From Microbacterium flavescens (GTDB lineage: Bacteria; Actinomycetota; Actinomycetes; Actinomycetales; Microbacteriaceae), in NCBI RefSeq assembly GCF_018588945.1, contig NZ_JAFIWA010000006.1, positions 124,001 through 188,000 of the forward strand: a stretch of 64,000 nucleotides of DNA, given 5' to 3'. The stretch's first letter is position 1. The number at the start of each line of letters is the position of its first letter. The position numbers were made by a program, and so were the translations under genes. The notes beneath the pieces are model-generated. The model was not told the origin of the DNA. It was given only the letters and a program-made list of their open reading frames with translations, and did not search any database. Below are positions 34,870 to 45,132 of this stretch, in pieces.

Positions 34870-36666
34870 GTGCCCAAGGCCGTCCCGGCAACCGCCGCAC
34901 CGTCCCGCGCGAAGGCGCCCGCCCTCCCTGAGGACGTGTCCGGCCCGCTCGACGCGGCGATCGCCGACCTCGAGACCGGCGCACGCACCTGGAGCCACCT
35001 CACGCTCGACCAGCGCGCCCGGCTGCTCGGCCGCATCCGCGACTCGGTCGCGACGGTCGCCGAGGAGTGGGCCGACGTCGCAGCGACGTCCAAGAGCCTC
35101 GAGCCAGGGCATCCGCTCCGTGGTGAGGAGTGGCTGTCGGGCCCCTACGCCACGCTGGTCGCCGTCGACGCGTACCGGTCGACGCTCTCGGCGCTCGCGA
35201 AGGGCGAGAGTCCGCTCCGCGGGGTGAAGACGGATGCCGCGCCCGGCGGCCGTCTGCGCGCGCACGTCTTCCCGCTCAGCCCCATCGACGGCCTCCTCCT
35301 CTCGGGCTACACCGGCGAGGTGTGGTTCGAGCCGGGTGTCACCGAGGCGCAGGCGCGCCGGACCGCCGGCCTGGGCCAGCTGTCGCCGACCGAACCGGGC
35401 GGCGTCGGACTCGTGCTCGGCGCGGGCAACGTCACGTCGATCCCGGTGCTCGACGTGATCTACGAGCTCATGGCGCACAACCGCGTCGTCATCCTCAAGG
35501 TGAATCCCACCCAGGACACGATGGTCCCGGTGTACGAGCGTGCACTGGCCCCCCTCATCGAGCCGGGCTTCCTGCGCATCGTGCGCGGCGGCGGAGACGT
35601 CGGCGCCTACCTGAGCGATCACCGCGCGATCTCGCACGTGCACATCACGGGCGCCACGCCGACGTTCGACGCGATCGTCTGGGGGTCTCCGACGGGCGCA
35701 GGGGCCGCTGCCACCGCACGTCGCCGGCGCGAGGACCGCCCGAAGCTCAAGAAGCCGATCACCGCCGAGCTCGGCGGCGTCTCGCCGATCATCATCGTGC
35801 CCGGCGAGTGGAGCGAGGCCGACCTCCGGTTCCAGGCCGAGCACGTCGCCACGATGCGGCTCTACAACTCCGGCCACAACTGCATCGCCGGGCAGATCGT
35901 GCTGCTGAGCTCCGACTGGCCGCAGCGCGAGGCCTTCCTCGACGCCCTGCGCGCGGCGCTCGACGCCGCGCCGGCACGGCCGGTCTGGTACCCGCGGTCC
36001 GACGAGAAGCTGGCGGCCGCGGCATCCGACTATCCCGATGCGTCCTGGCGCGGCGACGGCACGCGCGCTCTCGTCGAAGCGACCTCCGGACCAGGCGCGG
36101 CGGCGATCGAGAAGACCGAGTACTTCGCCCCGGTGCTCGGGGTGGTGGCGCTTCCGGGCAACGGGCAGGAGTTCCTCGACCGGGCGATAGCCCACGCGAA
36201 CGAGCAGCTCGCCGGCACCCTCGGCGCGAACGTGCTCATCGATCCGGTGACGCAGGCGGCGCTGGGCGACGGGTTCGAGCACGCCATGGCCGACCTCCGC
36301 TACGGCACGATCTCGATCAACTCGTGGACCGCCTTCGGCTTCCTCACCCCCACCCTGCCGTGGGGCGGGTTCCCCGGCGCGACGCTGCAGGAGGTCGAGA
36401 GCGGGATCGGCGTGGTGCACAACGCCCTGCTGCTCGACGGCATCGAGCGTGCGGTGACCCGCGGACCGTTCCGGCCGTTCCCGCGGTCGCTCGAGCCGAA
36501 GGCGCTGGGCCGCTCGGGCGGGCGCGCCTTCTCGGTGCTTCCGAAGCCGCCGTGGTTCGTGACGTCGCGCACCGGCGCCGCCGTGAGCGAGGGATTCACG
36601 CGGTTCCGGATGGACGGCGACTACCCGAAGCTCGCGCGCACGCTCCTCAAGGCGTTCCGCGCGTGA
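34870..36666 (+). CDS. aldehyde dehydrogenase family protein (long form)
   Basis: A 598-residue protein. The catalytic core shows GLVLGAGNVTSIPVLDVIYELMAHNRVVILKVNP, the HITGATPTFDAI segment, the general-base Glu in ITAELGGVSPIIIVPG and the nucleophile Cys in NSGHNCIAGQIVLLSS. C-terminal GTLGANVLID and ISINSWTAFGFLTPTLPWGGFPG complete the ALDH fold. The protein is about 100 residues longer than common ALDHs, with an extra C-terminal extension after the PWGGFP region. The stop overlaps the GMC start by three bases, so aldehyde made by the GMC enzyme could be passed on to it. The natural substrate is unknown. Confidence 0.85.
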   Translation: MPKAVPATAAPSRAKAPALPEDVSGPLDAAIADLETGARTWSHLTLDQRARLLGRIRDSVATVAEEWADVAATSKSLEPGHPLRGEEWLSGPYATLVAVDAYRSTLSALAKGESPLRGVKTDAAPGGRLRAHVFPLSPIDGLLLSGYTGEVWFEPGVTEAQARRTAGLGQLSPTEPGGVGLVLGAGNVTSIPVLDVIYELMAHNRVVILKVNPTQDTMVPVYERALAPLIEPGFLRIVRGGGDVGAYLSDHRAISHVHITGATPTFDAIVWGSPTGAGAAATARRRREDRPKLKKPITAELGGVSPIIIVPGEWSEADLRFQAEHVATMRLYNSGHNCIAGQIVLLSSDWPQREAFLDALRAALDAAPARPVWYPRSDEKLAAAASDYPDASWRGDGTRALVEATSGPGAAAIEKTEYFAPVLGVVALPGNGQEFLDRAIAHANEQLAGTLGANVLIDPVTQAALGDGFEHAMADLRYGTISINSWTAFGFLTPTLPWGGFPGATLQEVESGIGVVHNALLLDGIERAVTRGPFRPFPRSLEPKALGRSGGRAFSVLPKPPWFVTSRTGAAVSEGFTRFRMDGDYPKLARTLLKAFRA

Positions 36667-38297
36667 CGCGGCGGGCGCGGCGGCCGTTGATCGCCGACTA
36701 CATCGTGGTGGGCGCCGGCTCGGCAGGCGCGGCGCTAGCGGCGCGGCTGAGCGAGGACCCGTCGGTATCGGTGCTGCTGCTCGAGGCAGGTGGGCCCGAC
36801 AAAGCGCTCGAGCTGCACGTGCCGGCGGCGTTCTCGAAGCTCTTCCGCGGCGCCTACGACTGGAACTACGACACGGTCCCGCAGGAACGGCTCGAGGGCC
36901 GCACCGTCTACTGGCCCCGGGGCAAGACCCTCGGCGGCTCGTCGTCGCTCAACGCGATGATGTGGGTGCGCGGTTTCGCCGCCGACTACGACGAGTGGGC
37001 CGAGGGGGCCGGCCCTGCGTGGTCGTGGAAGTCGCTGGTTCCGTACTTCCGGCGGGTCGAGCGCACGCAGGACGCCGCGGACGAAACCCAGGGCTCGGAC
37101 GGACCGCACTCCGTGGAGCATCAGCGCGATCCGCGCCCGCACACGGCGGCGTTCCTCGACGCGGCACGTGAGCTGGGGCATCCCGTCACCCCCGCCAATC
37201 TCGCCGAAAATCAGGGATTCAGTCAGACGATGGTGTCGCAGCGCCGCGGCGGGCGCGTGTCGACGGCCGACGCCTATCTCCGCCCGGCTCGGCGGCGTCG
37301 CAACCTGCGCGTCGTCACGCATGCGCTGGTGCGGCGGGTCACGTTCGGTCCGGGCGACGGCGACGCGCGGCGCGCGACCGGCGTCTACGTCGAGGTCGAC
37401 GGGGTGACCCGTCAGGCGCTCGCTCGGCGCGAGGTGATCCTCTGCGGCGGTGCCGTCAATACCCCGCAGCTGCTGATGCTGAGCGGCATCGGGCCCGCCG
37501 AGCACCTCGCCGAGCACGGCATCCCGGTCGTCGTGGACGCGCCCGGCGTGGGCTCGAATCTGCAGGACCACCTCGTTGCGGGGCTCGCGCCGGAGGCGCA
37601 CGGCGGCACGCTGTTCGGCGCCGAGCGCGCCGTCGAGCTCGCGCGGTACCTCTCGTCGCGACGCGGGATGCTGACCTCCAACGTCGCGGAGGCGTGCGGG
37701 TTCGTGCGCACCGAGGTCGCCGACCGCACCGGCATGGGGGCCGGGCTGCCCGACATCGAGATCATCTTCGCGCCGGTGCCGTACGTCGGCGAGGGCCTCG
37801 TGCCGTCGCCCGGCGAGGGGATCACCGTGGGCGCGATCCTGCTGCGACCGCGCAGCCGCGGGACGATCCGGCTCGCCTCCGCGGATCCGACCGCGAAGCC
37901 GCTCATAGACCCGGGCTACCTCACCGATCCCGACGGCATCGACGAGGCCACGATGCTCGCCGGCCTTGCGGAGTGCGAGCGTCTGATCGACACCGAGGCG
38001 CTCGGCGCGCTCACCACCGGCGGCTGGATCCAGCCCGAGGGCGGGGAGTCCCTGACACCCGCCGAGCGGGCGGAGCTGTCGCTGCGCCGCTACTCTCACA
38101 CGCTGTACCACCCCGTCGGCACGGCGAGGATGGGGACGGATGCCGCCTCCGTCGTCGACCCCGAGCTGCGGGTACGCGGAGTCGACGGACTGCGGGTGGC
38201 CGACGCATCCGTCATGCCCACGGTGATCCGCGGCCACACGAACGCGCCGGCGATCGTCATCGGCGAGGTCGCCGCCGACCTCCTCCGCGCCCGCTGA
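36663..38297 (+). CDS. GMC-family alcohol/choline dehydrogenase-like oxidoreductase
   Basis: A 544-residue FAD enzyme starting at GTG 36663, coupled to the ALDH gene. The open frame extends upstream over the ALDH gene but is shadow there. Seen are YIVVGAGSAGAALAARLSED, WPRGKTLGGSSSLNAMMWVRG (GMC signature 1), ILCGGAVNTPQLLMLSGIGP (signature 2), and the active-site pair HTLYHPVGTARMG and GHTNAPAIVIGE. This resembles BetA-type choline and related alcohol dehydrogenases. With the ALDH it probably oxidises an alcohol to an acid. Choline-to-betaine is one possibility but no betaine regulator or transporter is in view. Confidence 0.9.
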   Translation: MTRRARRPLIADYIVVGAGSAGAALAARLSEDPSVSVLLLEAGGPDKALELHVPAAFSKLFRGAYDWNYDTVPQERLEGRTVYWPRGKTLGGSSSLNAMMWVRGFAADYDEWAEGAGPAWSWKSLVPYFRRVERTQDAADETQGSDGPHSVEHQRDPRPHTAAFLDAARELGHPVTPANLAENQGFSQTMVSQRRGGRVSTADAYLRPARRRRNLRVVTHALVRRVTFGPGDGDARRATGVYVEVDGVTRQALARREVILCGGAVNTPQLLMLSGIGPAEHLAEHGIPVVVDAPGVGSNLQDHLVAGLAPEAHGGTLFGAERAVELARYLSSRRGMLTSNVAEACGFVRTEVADRTGMGAGLPDIEIIFAPVPYVGEGLVPSPGEGITVGAILLRPRSRGTIRLASADPTAKPLIDPGYLTDPDGIDEATMLAGLAECERLIDTEALGALTTGGWIQPEGGESLTPAERAELSLRRYSHTLYHPVGTARMGTDAASVVDPELRVRGVDGLRVADASVMPTVIRGHTNAPAIVIGEVAADLLRAR

Positions 38298-38332
38298 CCG
38301 TTCCCTCCCGCGCTGCCGCGCCCCCACCCCCG

Positions 38333-38404
38333 GGGTTGAGTGTCCACGACATGCCGTGTCTCCGCGCGCCGTGGCGGCGTGTCCTGGACACTCAACCCGT
38401 TCGG
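38333..38404. repeat. 72-bp palindromic intergenic repeat, copy 1
   Basis: The unit opens with GGGTTGAGTGTCC and closes with its exact reverse complement GGACACTCAACCC, followed by GTTCGG. The interior arms (ACGACATGCCG and CGGCGTGTCCT) extend the pairing with a few mismatches, so the whole unit could form a long hairpin. An identical unit follows 82 bases on. It lies after the stop of the GMC gene, between convergent genes. Confidence 0.85.
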
Positions 38405-38414
38405 GTCCACGGAT

Positions 38415-38486
38415 GGGTTGAGTGTCCACGACATGCCGTGTCTCCGCGCGCCGTGGCGGCGTGTCCTGGACACTCAACCCGTTCGG
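38415..38486. repeat. 72-bp palindromic intergenic repeat, copy 2
   Basis: This is identical by eye to the unit at 38333-38404, including both 13-base arms. Only ten bases (GTCCACGGAT type) separate the two copies. A further partial GGTGTCCAC follows at about 38485-38493. The pair resembles a REP/BIME-like element. Two units are too few and too long for a CRISPR. Confidence 0.85.
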
Positions 38487-38519
38487 TGTCCACAAGGGGT
38501 GGGGGACGGGAAAGGGAAA

Positions 38520-38556
38520 GGGGAGGCACCGGGTCGCGATGACCGGGTGCCTCCCC
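38520..38556. terminator. bidirectional hairpin terminator between convergent genes
   Basis: An 11-base perfect inverted repeat (GGGGAGGCACC and GGTGCCTCCCC) is extended by an inner GGTC/GACC stem around a GCGAT loop. It lies 17 bases beyond the helicase stop and downstream of the GMC gene. No clear T-tract follows on either strand, which is common for high-GC actinobacterial terminators. Confidence 0.7.
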
Positions 38557-38572
38557 TCCGTGGATCCTGGGG

Positions 38573-40093
<1,521 letters not shown>

Positions 40094-40274
40094 CGAGAAT
40101 GGTCTCCGGGCGCGCATACGCACCCTGGTCGGTGGCCGGTGGCGTATTTCGCCCACGGGTCGCCGTACGAAAGTTTTCAGCCGACGGCGTCTGTGCGGGG
40201 GGGCCCGCAGACGGCGGCGAGGGAAGCGTTCTACGACGCAAGAAGCGCGGTGACGCGCTGCAAGTGAACCCAGC
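40094..40274 (-). promoter_or_regulatory. 181-base upstream region of DEAD-box helicase gene
   Basis: This region lies between the proline iminopeptidase stop and the helicase ATG, both on the minus strand. It holds no gene. It is long for an actinobacterial leader and likely carries the helicase promoter. I see no clear -10 box of the TANNNT-N6-ATG type and no recognisable riboswitch. Confidence 0.3.
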
Positions 40275-41381
40275 CTACCAGTGCTGGGGGTGAGCTTCCT
40301 GTGCGACGGCCTCACCGGTGTCGTCGCGCGGCGACTCCGCGTCGTCGGGCTCGCCGTCCGGCGCCGCCTCACCCTCCGGCTCCCACGGGTCGTCGTCCGG
40401 CTCGGCCTCGACGCCGGCGAACCGATCGGTCGCGGCCCGGAGCGCAGCGGCGATGCTCGGCTCGGATGCCGAGTGCGAGGCATCCGGAACCATCATGAAC
40501 TCCGCCTCGGGCCACGCCCGGTGCAGATCCCAGGCCGTCATGGGCGGGGTGCAGACATCGTAGCGTCCCTGCACGATGACGGCCGGGATGTGGCGGATGG
40601 CGTCGACGCCGGCGATGAGCTGCCCCTCGTCGAACCAGCCGCCGTGCATGAAGTAGTGGTTCTCGATGCGGGCGAACGCGGTCGCGGCGTCGGGTTCCGT
40701 CATATCGTCGACCAGCGACGGGTCGGGCAGGAGAGTGAGAGTGGATGCCTCCCACCGCGTCCACGCGAGACCCGCCGGTCCGTGCACCGCCGGGTCGGGA
40801 TCGAACAGGCGCCGGTGGTACGCGTCGATCATGCGCGAGCGCTCGAGCACCGGGATCGGCGCGATGAAGTCCTCCCACAGGTCGGGGTAGAGCACCGAGG
40901 CGCCGCCCTCGTAGAACCACTCCAGCTCATGACGGCGCAGCGTGAAGATGCCGCGCAGCACGAGCTCCGAGACGGAGTCGGGGTGCGTCTGGGCGTAGGC
41001 GAGCGCGAGGGCGCTCCCCCACGAACCGCCGAAGACCTGCCACTGCGCCACGCCGAGGTTGCGGCGGAGCAGTTCGATGTCGGCCACCAGGTGCCACGTG
41101 GTGTTGTGCCGGAGGTCGGCCCCGGGTGTGCTGGCGTGCGGCGTCGACCGCCCGCAGCCCCGCTGGTCGAAGAGGACGATGCGGTAGCGCTCGGGGTCGA
41201 AGAAGCGGCGGTGCCACGACGACGTGCCGGCCCCCGGTCCGCCGTGCAGGAACACGACCGGCTTGCCCTCGGGATTCCCGCTCTGCTCCCAGTAGACGCG
41301 GTTGCCGTCGCCCACGATGAGCACGCCGGTCTCGTACGGCTCGATGGGCGGATACAGGATGTCATCGAGGTGTTCGTTCAT
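40275..41381 (-). CDS. pip: proline iminopeptidase
   Basis: A 368-residue alpha/beta-hydrolase of family S33 that removes N-terminal proline. Hallmarks are VVFLHGGPGAGTS (oxyanion-hole HGGPG), VLFDQRGCGRSTPH, the nucleophile elbow GGSWGS with Ser120, QGRYDVCTP with the catalytic Asp and a late DASHSA His. Lengths of family members are about 310-320; the extra 40 or so residues form an acidic, Asp/Glu/Pro-rich C-terminal tail. It starts at ATG 41379-41381 and overlaps the stop of the zinc peptidase gene by four bases, so the two are co-transcribed. Confidence 0.9.
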   Translation of the reverse strand: MNEHLDDILYPPIEPYETGVLIVGDGNRVYWEQSGNPEGKPVVFLHGGPGAGTSSWHRRFFDPERYRIVLFDQRGCGRSTPHASTPGADLRHNTTWHLVADIELLRRNLGVAQWQVFGGSWGSALALAYAQTHPDSVSELVLRGIFTLRRHELEWFYEGGASVLYPDLWEDFIAPIPVLERSRMIDAYHRRLFDPDPAVHGPAGLAWTRWEASTLTLLPDPSLVDDMTEPDAATAFARIENHYFMHGGWFDEGQLIAGVDAIRHIPAVIVQGRYDVCTPPMTAWDLHRAWPEAEFMMVPDASHSASEPSIAAALRAATDRFAGVEAEPDDDPWEPEGEAAPDGEPDDAESPRDDTGEAVAQEAHPQHW

Positions 41382-42247
41382 AGGCTTCCCCCCGGAATGC
41401 CGAAAGTCTCGCAGGCGCCGACCCCGTTGCGATACCCCGTCTCGAACCACCGCTGCCGCTGCTCGCTCGACCCGTGGGTCCAGGTCTCGGGGTTCACCAC
41501 ACCGCCCGACTCCTGCTGGATGTGGTCGTCGCCCACGGTCTGCGCGGCGTTGATGGCGTCGGCGATCTGCTGCTGGGTGGGTGCCTCGAGGAACGGCACG
41601 CCGTTCTCGTCGACCTGTTCGGTCATGTCGCCCACCCAGGCACCCGCGAAGCAGTCGGCCTGCAGCTCGAGCCGCACGCCGTTGCTGTCGGGACCCGTGC
41701 CTTTGTTCGGATGCGCCTCCATGATGCCCGCGATGTTCTGGACGTGATGGCCGTACTCGTGGGCGAGGACGTACAGCTGCGCGAGCGGGCCAGCCGTGGC
41801 GTCGAACTGCTGGCGCAGCAGTCCGAAGAAGGTCGGGTCGACGTAGACGGCCTGCTCGGGCGGGCAGTAGAAGGGCCCGGTCTGGTTCGAGGCGGTGCCG
41901 CACTGGGTGCTGGTGGAGCCGTCGACGACGAAGAGCTGCGGCGGCGTGTAGCCCTGCACCTGACCCTCCCAGAACTGGTCGAGCACGAGCTGTCCGGCTG
42001 CCAGGCGGCAGTCGTCGCGCTCGTTCGCGTCGGCGCCGCTCTGGCACTGCTCGATACGGGTCTCCTCGCCGCCGCCGACAGCGCCGCCGCCGCCCACGAG
42101 ACCGGAGATGTCCTGTCCGGTGAAGAGCTGGAACAACAGCACCGCGATCGCCCCGACACCGGCGATGCCGCCGCCGGCGATCGCCGCTCCGCCGCCGCGA
42201 CGCCGCGCGGTGCTCCCCCCGACACTGGCGTTGTCGTTGAACGTCAT
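41378..42247 (-). CDS. neutral zinc metallopeptidase (YpfJ-type)
   Basis: A 289-residue protein. A hydrophobic segment at about residues 20-42 anchors it after a short basic, Gly-rich N-terminus. The zincin motif HEYGHH is at about residues 163-168 (LAHEYGHHVQ), and a downstream LELQADCFAGAWVGD holds the third ligand Glu/Asp. This matches the putative neutral zinc metallopeptidase family (YpfJ). The catalytic domain should lie outside the membrane; substrate unknown. TACCGT lies six bases before its ATG, with no Shine-Dalgarno, so the message may be leaderless. It is divergent from mdh. Confidence 0.88.
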   Translation of the reverse strand: MTFNDNASVGGSTARRRGGGAAIAGGGIAGVGAIAVLLFQLFTGQDISGLVGGGGAVGGGEETRIEQCQSGADANERDDCRLAAGQLVLDQFWEGQVQGYTPPQLFVVDGSTSTQCGTASNQTGPFYCPPEQAVYVDPTFFGLLRQQFDATAGPLAQLYVLAHEYGHHVQNIAGIMEAHPNKGTGPDSNGVRLELQADCFAGAWVGDMTEQVDENGVPFLEAPTQQQIADAINAAQTVGDDHIQQESGGVVNPETWTHGSSEQRQRWFETGYRNGVGACETFGIPGGSL

Positions 42248-42259
42248 GGCCACACGGTA
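42248..42259 (-). promoter_or_regulatory. -10 box, leaderless arrangement, for zinc peptidase gene
   Basis: On the minus strand TACCGT (42254-42259) is followed by six bases and the ATG ending at 42247. There is no room or sequence for a ribosome-binding site. Confidence 0.5.
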
Positions 42260-42300
42260 CCCCGGGCATGCTTTCCCGGCGAGGAGCCTTGACACCGCAA

Positions 42301-42312
42301 TAGGCTCTGGGC
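42301..42312 (+). promoter_or_regulatory. mdh -10 box, leaderless arrangement
   Basis: TAGGCT at 42301-42306 is followed by CTGGGC and the ATG at 42313. The hexamer is identical to the kynA box and the spacing is the same. A TTGACA seven bases upstream is too close to act as its -35. Confidence 0.6.
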
Positions 42313-43326
42313 ATGTCCAGCGCACCCACCACCGTGACCATCACCGGGGCCGGCGGGCAGATCGGCTACGCCCTGCTCTTCCGCATCGCCGCCGGCGACA
42401 TGCTCGGCCCGGAGCGTCCGGTTCGGCTCCGGCTGCTCGAGATCCCGCAGGGGATGCGTGCCGCCGAAGGCGCGGCGCTCGAGCTGCAGGACTGCGCCTT
42501 CCCGCTCCTCCACGGCGTCGAGCTGAGCGACGACCCCCGGGTGGCGTTCGACGGCTGCGGGATCGCGATGCTCGTCGGCGCGCGACCGCGCGGACCGGGC
42601 ATGGAGCGCGGCGATCTCCTCGCGGCCAACGCCGGCATCTTCGGACCGCAGGGCGCCGCGATCGGCGAGGTCGCCGCCGATGACGTACGTGCCGTCGTGG
42701 TCGGCAACCCGGCGAACACCAACGCGCTCATCGCGGCGTCCGCCGCGGCCCCCGGCGTGCCGCCCGAGCGCTTCACCGCCCTCACGCGCCTCGACCACAA
42801 CCGGGCCGTCGGTCAGCTCGCCGAGGCGCTCGACGCCCGGCCCGACGCCGTCCGCGGCGTGGCGATCTGGGGCAACCACTCCGCGACCCAGTACCCCGAC
42901 GTCACGCATGCGACGGTCGGCGACGTACCGGTCGTCGACGCCCTCGCCGAGCGGCTCGGCGGACCTGACGCGGCCATGGCCTGGCTCGACGACGTCTTCA
43001 TCCCGCGCGTGGCGCGACGCGGGGCCGAGATCATCGAGGTCCGCGGCTCGTCGTCCGTGGCATCCGCCGCCAACGCGGCGATCGAGCACGTGCGCGACGA
43101 GCAGCTCGGCACCCGCGGTGCGACCACATCGGCCGGCGTCGTCTCGCGGGGCGAGTACGGCGTGCCGGAGGGGATCGTGTGCTCGTTCCCCGTCACCTCG
43201 GACGGAGGCGGCTATCGGGTCGTCGAGGGGCTCGAGCTCGACGCGCGCTCGCGCGCCCGGTTCGACGCCTCGGTAGCGGAGCTCGTGGCCGAGCGCGAGG
43301 CGGTCGAGGCGCTCGGAGCGCTGTAG
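42313..43326 (+). CDS. mdh: malate dehydrogenase
   Basis: A 337-residue NAD-dependent enzyme of the TCA cycle that oxidises malate to oxaloacetate. Seen are [23 protein letters not shown] with the NAD loop, the substrate-binding arm [25 protein letters not shown], the TRLDHNRA stretch with catalytic Asp and Arg, and [12 protein letters not shown] with the catalytic His. Length and motifs match actinobacterial malate dehydrogenases (about 329). The start is leaderless in appearance. It is followed five bases on by a Na+/H+ antiporter gene. Confidence 0.96.
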   Translation: MSSAPTTVTITGAGGQIGYALLFRIAAGDMLGPERPVRLRLLEIPQGMRAAEGAALELQDCAFPLLHGVELSDDPRVAFDGCGIAMLVGARPRGPGMERGDLLAANAGIFGPQGAAIGEVAADDVRAVVVGNPANTNALIAASAAAPGVPPERFTALTRLDHNRAVGQLAEALDARPDAVRGVAIWGNHSATQYPDVTHATVGDVPVVDALAERLGGPDAAMAWLDDVFIPRVARRGAEIIEVRGSSSVASAANAAIEHVRDEQLGTRGATTSAGVVSRGEYGVPEGIVCSFPVTSDGGGYRVVEGLELDARSRARFDASVAELVAEREAVEALGAL

Positions 43327-43331
43327 CCGTC

Positions 43332-45080
43332 ATGGAGATCCTCGTCCTCGCCATCCTTGCCGTCGTCGTCATCGCGCTCGCGACGGCGATCGCGCCGAAG
43401 ATCAACATCGCCGGCCCGCTCATCCTGGTGCTCGTCGGCGTCGGCGTGGGCCTGCTCCCCTTCGTCGAGGTGCCCGAGATCGACCCGGAGCTGATCCTGG
43501 TCGGCGTGCTGCCTCCCCTGCTGTACTCCGCGGCCGTGGCGCTCCCGGCCATCGAGTTCCGACGCGACTTCGGCCCGATCGCGGGTCTGTCGTTCCTCCT
43601 CGTGATCCTGAGCTCGATCGTGCTCGGCTTCTTCTTCGTGCTGGTGATCCCCGGGCTGAACCCGGCCCTGGCGGTCGCGCTCGGCGCGATCCTGAGCCCC
43701 ACCGACGCGGTCGCCACCTCGATCGTGAAGCGCCTCGGCGTCTCGGGCCGCGTCGTGACGATGCTCGAGGGCGAGAGCCTCCTCAACGACGCGACCGCAC
43801 TCGTGCTGCTGCGAACGATGGTCGCGGCGGCCGCGCTCGCGAGCGCCGGCGCCGCGGCCGAGGACAGCGTCGGGGTCGGGTTCCTGCCCGCGTTCGCGTG
43901 GGGCGTGCTCGTCGCGGTGGTCGTCGGAGCCATCATCGGATACCTCAATCTGCGGCTCCGGTCGCTGATCCGCCATTCCGCCGCGAACACCGCGATCGGG
44001 TTCGTGATCCCGTTCGTCGCCTACCTGCCGACCGAGGAGCTCGGCGGGTCGGGCCTCGTCGCCGCCGTGGTCGCCGGCATCGTCACGGGTCAGGGCTCGG
44101 CACGCTGGTTCACACCCGAGCAGCGCAGGGCCGACGAGCACAACTGGCGCACCATCGAGCTCATGCTCGAGGGTGCGGTGTTCCTGCTCATGGGCCTCGA
44201 GCTCAAGCAGATCGTCGAGGGGAACATCCAGAACCACGACGGCCTCGGCACGGGCATCGGCATCGCGCTGGGCGCGCTGGCGATCGTCCTCGCGGTGCGC
44301 AGCGCGTACGTCGCCGTGATGGTGTGGCTGCAGAGCCGGCGCGCGCGTGGACGTCAGCGCACGCGCCTGGAGAGGATCGGCGAGCGCATCGACGAGATGG
44401 CGAGCACGACGGCGGCGGGAGAACCGCGGGAGCCTGCGGACGATCGCCGCACCCAGCGCCGCATCGCGTCGATGAGGGAGAGGGTGGCGCGGGCGATGCG
44501 CGACCTGAACTACTACCAGGCGTCCCCGCTCGGCTGGAAGCACGGCGTGATCATCGTGTGGGCGGGCATGCGCGGCGTCGTGACGCTCGCGGCGGCGCAG
44601 ACGCTCCCCCGCGAGACGCCCGAGCGCGAACTGCTCATCTTCATCGCGTTCGCCGTGGCGATCGGGAGCCTCATGCTGCAGGGGTTCACACTGCCATGGC
44701 TGGTGCGGCTGCTGCGGCTCGGGTCACCGGCCGACAGCCGGCTCGAGCGAGCGGAGCAGTCCGAGCTCGACGACGAGCTGCGCACAGCGGCCGTCACCGC
44801 GATGGCCGATCCGAAGCTGCGACGCCGCGACGGGCAGCCCTTCCCGGACGAGCTCGTCGAGCGCGTCGGCTCGCGGCTGGCCAGTCCGCCCGATGACGAG
44901 ACGACGTCCTCCGCGCGCGACGTCCTCGAGCTGCGGCTGGTGCTCATCGAGGCCATGCGGCGGCGGCTGAACCAGCTCTCCTCGGGCGGCCAGTACAGCA
45001 CGCCTGCGCTGCGGCACGCCCTGGCCGAGCTCGACGCCGACCAACTGAGCCTCGAGCTGCGCCTCGGCGACGACGACTGA
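43332..45080 (+). CDS. CPA1-family Na+/H+ antiporter
   Basis: A 582-residue membrane protein with about 12 helices, starting at ATG 43332. The GAILSPTDAVATSIVKRLGVSGRVVTMLEGESLLNDATALVL stretch holds the ion-binding Asp pair and is typical of NhaP/NHE (CPA1) exchangers. MLEGAVFLLMGLELKQIV and GMRGVVTLAAAQTLP follow in the usual order. A cytosolic loop of about 70 charged residues (around 340-410) and a C-terminal cytoplasmic tail of about 110 residues are likely regulatory. It follows mdh by five bases and is probably on the same message. Confidence 0.9.
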   Translation: MEILVLAILAVVVIALATAIAPKINIAGPLILVLVGVGVGLLPFVEVPEIDPELILVGVLPPLLYSAAVALPAIEFRRDFGPIAGLSFLLVILSSIVLGFFFVLVIPGLNPALAVALGAILSPTDAVATSIVKRLGVSGRVVTMLEGESLLNDATALVLLRTMVAAAALASAGAAAEDSVGVGFLPAFAWGVLVAVVVGAIIGYLNLRLRSLIRHSAANTAIGFVIPFVAYLPTEELGGSGLVAAVVAGIVTGQGSARWFTPEQRRADEHNWRTIELMLEGAVFLLMGLELKQIVEGNIQNHDGLGTGIGIALGALAIVLAVRSAYVAVMVWLQSRRARGRQRTRLERIGERIDEMASTTAAGEPREPADDRRTQRRIASMRERVARAMRDLNYYQASPLGWKHGVIIVWAGMRGVVTLAAAQTLPRETPERELLIFIAFAVAIGSLMLQGFTLPWLVRLLRLGSPADSRLERAEQSELDDELRTAAVTAMADPKLRRRDGQPFPDELVERVGSRLASPPDDETTSSARDVLELRLVLIEAMRRRLNQLSSGGQYSTPALRHALAELDADQLSLELRLGDDD

Positions 45081-45101
45081 CACACACCCACGGCCGTTTC
45101 G

Positions 45102-45111
45102 GGGAGAATGG
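45102..45111 (+). promoter_or_regulatory. possible -10 element (GGGAGAATGG) before resolvase-fold gene
   Basis: The same ten bases are found at 29802-29811. GAGAAT could be the -10 box of a leadered message. A leader of about 17 bases would then include GAAGGAG (45120-45126) just before the ATG at 45133. Confidence 0.35.
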
Positions 45112-45132
45112 GTCGCGGCGAAGGAGCGATGC

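Noticed and set aside
38333..38486. A CRISPR array
   Set aside because: There are two 72-bp units with a ten-base gap, and each unit is an extended palindrome. CRISPR repeats are shorter with spacers of about 30 bases, and no cas gene is in view.
42289..42294. TTGACA as the -35 box of mdh
   Set aside because: It lies only six bases before the TAGGCT -10 box, while a -35 needs about 17 bases of spacing.
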